From: Perilla frutescens
Taxonomy: Eukaryota; Streptophyta; Magnoliopsida; Lamiales; Lamiaceae
Reading direction: 5' to 3'
DNA: 64,000 bases
NCBI GenBank assembly: GCA_026008535.1
Contig: BRKX01000014.1
Location: 49,091,006-49,155,005, forward strand
In this document: positions 60,101 to 64,000 of the stretch, one piece after another
Layout of the letters: every line of letters begins with the position of its first letter
Numbering within the stretch: the stretch's first letter is position 1
Position numbers and translations under genes: made by a program
The notes under the pieces: model-generated
Told to the model about the DNA's origin: nothing
The model's database searches: none
What the model saw: the letters and a program-made list of their open reading frames with translations, nothing else

Positions 60101-63100
60101 CAAGAAGACTGTTTGATGAGATTGAGGATGAAGATGAGGATGTGCTTAAGTACTTTGGGGCGAAAATGGAGATGGAGGAGGAGGAGGAGGACATTGGTGA
60201 AGACAAAGATTATAAAAGAGATGGAGATGATGAATTTTATGACGATGATTATTAGTTGATTTGCTCTTGCTCAATGCTCGTACATTAAGACTTTTGATTT
60301 ATATTGTGTGAATTTTAAGGCTTTGATATTTTGCATGATTAATTGTTGCATTTGTGTGATTTTTTGTTAATTTATAAGTGATATGATATTTTGAGTAGAG
60401 AACATAGTCTAGGTAAATATATTAGATTTTTTTTTTAGTTTTGGTGCGCCTCACCTACGAAAAACCCGCGCCTGAGCCAGGCTTTTGCGCCTAGGCTTCC
60501 GGGCAGTTTTGCGCCTTGCGCTTTTTTAAACTAAGCTTAAGATTCAAAAATATCAATTTTCCTTTCTTTACTGGTGATCATTAGTTGATTTTGGGGAACT
60601 TGGTTAGCTTCCATGTTCTCAAATTAGAAGAAGTCCAGTAAATGGATTTTTTTTTCGCTGGTTAGTATCTTTTTTATAGTACAAGAGAATATAGCACATA
60701 TATAAACACTTAAAGCTTATGCCAAAGCTACATTTCTTTAATTAGCATATTACATCTCTCCAAGTAATATACATAAAGTATGTCAAGATAAATTCTAAGC
60801 ACAAAAACATAACATTTCATCCATAATTACACAACATTGCAGACTAGCATGCCCCATAATATCTCTCATTTGACTGTCTACTAAATCCCCTAGGATAATA
60901 CAGACATTATTATCTTTTAACTAGTTTTCTGAAGATATAATCATATCAGTTGATCTAATAAGGAGAAAATAACTTTTTCAACAAAATCACTTTACTGGTT
61001 ATGTAATGTCCTTCAAACTATTCAGTTGACAATGTTCAATAACAGATGAGTAGTACCTGTAGCGAAAGAATAACATTGACAGCATCAAATAACCACTTTG
61101 CCTTCAGTGGTTCACCAACAGTTTCTACAGGTAACTTGGATAGTAGCAGAACTGCCTGAATCAACAGACATGAGTTACCGGGACGTTGTATTAATAATAT
61201 AAATATTGGGATTTGAGGGGAATGCAAAACAAGTAAAAATCAGATGAACTAAAAAATTCTTCAAATTGGACATCTCACTTTCAGTCCCTCAGCAGTGCAA
61301 TCTGAAATCGGCCAACCATGGTCAGCAGTTGAAAATGGCCATGCACCTTTTGAAATGTGCCGATACCAGAAATCTAGATTGCCTTGGCAATCATCCAACA
61401 CCTTTAAAAGGCAAGGATGAGGAAATTTTAAGATAATTGTCATGGATGATCAGCATAAACAAATGAGATGAAGGTAAATTCAAGGCTTACCTGAGAATGC
61501 TTTATAAATGTATGCGCTTTTCTTAAAGTTGGGCCAAATTCTTTGACAAGCTTTGTTGAAATTATGGCCTGGACTGCAAACGCAGCATCCCATAACTGAC
61601 TTCCATTGTACCCCTGAAGTTAATATTTGACTTGATAATGTTATGTTTGCAAGAGCTCAATAGTAGAAAAAAAAAACCACTGCAACAATAATAAAAAATA
61701 GCTTAAGATTGACTTAAAGACTCAACAAACAGGATCATATTCCATACATCAAATCTGTCAACTTTAGCATGTTTGAACAGGGGTCACAATGGATCTGGGT
61801 TTGACTTTTTTGTAAATTCACATGTTCTGATTTAGAAAAGGTGTTCTAGTAGAAATACAGAAAATTAAGTAGAATTATTATAATGCATATTTATACAATA
61901 GAACTCAACCTGCATTTTCATGCCATCTTCGGCAAGCCATAGGTAATCATAGATTCTTGGAAGGTGTAACTTGAAAGCTTCTGAATTTTGATCTTCCACC
62001 CAACAGCAAAGCATATTTAGCACCTGAAGTTTCATTATGAAAGTGACATATGAGAAAGTTGGGGAGATTTTTTAACAATTGCAATATTTTGTAATGCAGT
62101 CATTAGGTAAAATTAAAGAAAGAAATAGCCAAAATCACATGTATCAACTAATGTCTTCCGAGATATTTTTGCTCAAATCATTTGTTTTTTCACATTTGAC
62201 GATTTTTCTAAATTTTCACAACTTCAACTTCCAAAAGAACTAAGATATTAAGTGTTCTAAATATACCTTGTTTACGGGGCCTATGCATATATACCGCGTA
62301 TTTTCATCCTCGTAATGTATATGCTCCATAACAGTCCGTAAAGCTTTCTCTCTCAACTTCTTCCCTGGCCAATGCATCAAAATAGGTTCCACAGCTTTGT
62401 GAAGAGTTGCCCAAAGTATATCTTGTACAAGGGGGTGTGGGTAGTATAGGTCTTCCTGCAGCAGAGCTACACGATTGGATTATGTTTCCCAGTGAGAGCA
62501 GAGAGGTCAGATGCTATTTTTCTACCTATGAGTTCTCTTAAAATTTTACTATGATTGTGATTGCAAACTACTTCACCAATTTGAAGGGATAAATATATTG
62601 CTCTTACTGACCTTCGCACAGTCACTGCGAGCTCTATTCCAGTCTATTTCATGATATGGAACTGTATAAAGCTCCTTCCTCAGAGAAAGAACTGTGGGTG
62701 TGATTGGGCCAACAAATCTTTTCCCATATAGATAAGACATTGGGAGATAAACCATTCGACAATGGCACCACATCCGTCCTGCAAAATTAATGAAAGAATA
62801 TTGTATTTCTTATACAAATAATATGCAGAACATATCATGATGAAATCAATTTGGCTAAACCAAACAAACCCTTATCAGAAGACACATTGCATTATTGCAA
62901 GATATTATGGCAGAATGATTTCATTTGGAAAAATATATCCTACTTTAGATTGGCAATGAAACAATTTATGGATATGTTGGAAAACATATCTTACCTCTTT
63001 ATTAATTTGGGTTAGATGGGACGTATAATATTAATAAAATAAAGGCTCAAAATATTTTCGGATTATCTCTCTCAACCCAAAAGTTGCAAGTCTACCAATA

Positions 63101-64000
63101 ATGCATAAAGAAAAAGAGATGAGTTTGTATCATATTCGATAACATCTGTTTACTTCGACCAAGGACAGGATAAAGAATAACCTCCAGACTTAAGATGAAT
63201 AGTACCTCTAACCCAATGAACAAAAGAGTTCAATAATATGGTTTTAACTTTTGAGAGTCACCAAGATGGAGGTTAGACATAATGCAGAAAGCAGGCATTC
63301 ATGATCATTGAAGTATATTAATGTTATTCTTATATGAATAGAAAGACATGTAGATCAGTTGTACCATCAATAACAAAAACAAACAGGAAAAAAAGGAAGA
63401 TGGACGGTGGTTACAAAATAGTAAATTTTACCTGGATGAAACGGAAGAATATAAGGACAAATCCATACCTCAGGAGGCAAAGGATTGTTTCCAGACCATT
63501 CAAAGGCCCCAAGTACCTAATCCATAAAGGAACAAGAAAAAACAATCAAAAGTTAGCATGCACTCGGTATGATGCAGTATAAGCAAATCGAATAAAGAAT
63601 TAAATAAGGGACGAGTCTGAACTGAGAGCCACATCTTTCCCCAAGATGTTATTGCAGTGGCCCCACCATGATTCAAAATCCAGTCTCGGCCTTTCTCCAT
63701 TGATCCATCTCCATCATTTGCTCCTTCACCAAGCAACCTCAAAGTGACATAGGTCAAGACAGAACCAAACATAGTACTCGGCCCCTCAATGTGCAGACCC
63801 CATCCACCATCTCTGTTCTGTTACAGTGTACATTAGCCGTAAACACATAGCATTCCTTAAAGTACTAACAGATAGATTTGATACACCTTAGAAGCAAGTC
63901 ATCAGTCTTCACCTGATGATTGTAGAGATAACGACAAATCTCACGTTTGTGCTCGTTTGACAATATTGCATTTAATGTCCCGGTGATTGATAATGTAATT
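54123..64000 (-). CDS. CAS1: Cycloartenol synthase, 5' end outside window
   Basis: An oxidosqualene cyclase that folds 2,3-oxidosqualene into cycloartenol, the first committed plant sterol precursor, at the ER membrane. Sixteen exons are readable: 63913-64000 (partial), 63623-63817, 63432-63516, 62612-62778, 62267-62455, 61910-62023, 61491-61613, 61279-61401, 61057-61155, 57094-57150, 56567-56613, 56113-56256, 55790-55967, 55313-55393, 54979-55062 and 54123-54236. All junctions are GT-AG and phases join into about 628 residues; roughly 130 N-terminal residues are missing. The catalytic motif DCTAE (Asp codon 61300-61302) is present. Counterparts of Arabidopsis CAS1 His257 (62762-62764, CHCR), Tyr410 (61608-61610) and Ile481 (61306-61308) are all kept, which separates it from lanosterol and amyrin synthases. 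QW motifs include QNADGGF, QEADGSW and QCENGDF. A hAT element fills the intron 57151-61056. Confidence 0.95.
57250..60528 (+). mobile_element. hAT transposon in a cycloartenol synthase intron
   Basis: About 3.3 kb, antisense to the host gene. Both ends begin TAAAAAAGCGC and carry many GCGC/AGGCGC words (57256-57390 and 60440-60525). The transposase gene lies between. No clean 8-bp duplication was found, so the exact ends are provisional. The host exons on both sides are intact, so normal splicing could remove it. Confidence 0.8.
58003..60255 (+). CDS. hAT-family transposase, DUF659 type
   Basis: Four exons with GT-AG borders fit: 58003-58558, 58649-59458, 59548-59666 and 59752-60255. They join in frame to 662 residues without a stop. 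The DUF659-type RNase H fold shows LSDGWHD (residues 115-121, likely first catalytic Asp) and [11 protein letters not shown]. The C-terminal hAT dimerisation region is DWWSCYGSS...CERNWDIFQ, where Glu is the likely third acidic residue. HTKKRNQL and a long acidic tail follow. A BED zinc finger, usual at the N-terminus of such proteins, is absent from the readable ORF and from the 550 bases before it. A 19-base direct repeat (ACAAAGCGCTTGACAAGAT at about 58066 and 58112) occurs in exon 1. It appears coding-intact but may lack DNA binding. Confidence 0.88.

Noticed and set aside
63334..63582. Plus-strand frame over cycloartenol synthase exon
   Set aside because: It is antisense to a well-supported exon and intron and has no protein-like pattern.
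54123..64000. Beta-amyrin or lanosterol synthase
   Set aside because: The His, Tyr and Ile at the product-determining positions and the overall residues around DCTAE are those of cycloartenol synthase.

Overview
This window is nuclear DNA from a flowering plant, probably a eudicot. It is AT-rich, its genes carry GT-AG introns, it holds a full set of plant transposon families, and it contains a plastid rRNA fragment. A Lamiales-type asterid is a guess from general resemblance, not something proved here. Three host genes are visible. (1) The last 16 exons of a cycloartenol synthase gene (minus strand, 54123-64000, 5' end beyond the window). (2) A FANTASTIC FOUR-like (FAF) gene (plus, 44795-45448). 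(3) A small uncharacterised coiled-coil gene (minus, 25805-32348) whose last exon was hit by a Copia element.

Layout. 1-2315 is repeat-rich host DNA with a Stowaway MITE. 2316-8658 is a decayed PIF/Harbinger transposon that holds an extra ATHILA ORF1-like gene. 8669-21049 is a three-level LTR nest: a 3.7-kb solo LTR (TSD ATCTC) holds a 0.92-kb solo LTR (TSD ACCCC), which holds a gag-protease-only LTR retrotransposon (TSD ATATT, tRNA-Asp primer site). The host DNA around this stack recurs at about 41131-44165. There the junction is uninterrupted and serves as the empty site. 21968-25177 is a Mutator-like element (10-bp TSD) with a smaller Mutator MITE inside. 25836-31231 is the Copia element. 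31232-32350 is the rest of the interrupted gene, with a sister pair of 152-153 bp MITEs in its intron and promoter.

33009-35047 is a solo LTR. 35309-37538 holds a Stowaway, a TRIM and a hAT-type element. 38270-40919 is a Helitron with a CACTA element inside, the latter packed with CGACGG subterminal repeats. 41569-43016 is a Mutator-like element with a gene-like cargo. Then come the FAF gene, a nuclear copy of the plastid 4.5S rRNA region (45775-46020), a pogo/Emigrant element that keeps the transposase HTH domain, a hAT element with a Stowaway inside, and finally the cycloartenol synthase gene. Its 3.9-kb intron hosts a hAT element with an apparently uninterrupted four-exon transposase.

The host genes do not form a pathway together. 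Cycloartenol synthase makes the first committed plant sterol precursor; FAF proteins affect meristem or hormone signalling. Most of the window records successive transposition, and target-site duplications let most insertions be placed to the base. All calls come from reading the sequence by eye; no database search was run.
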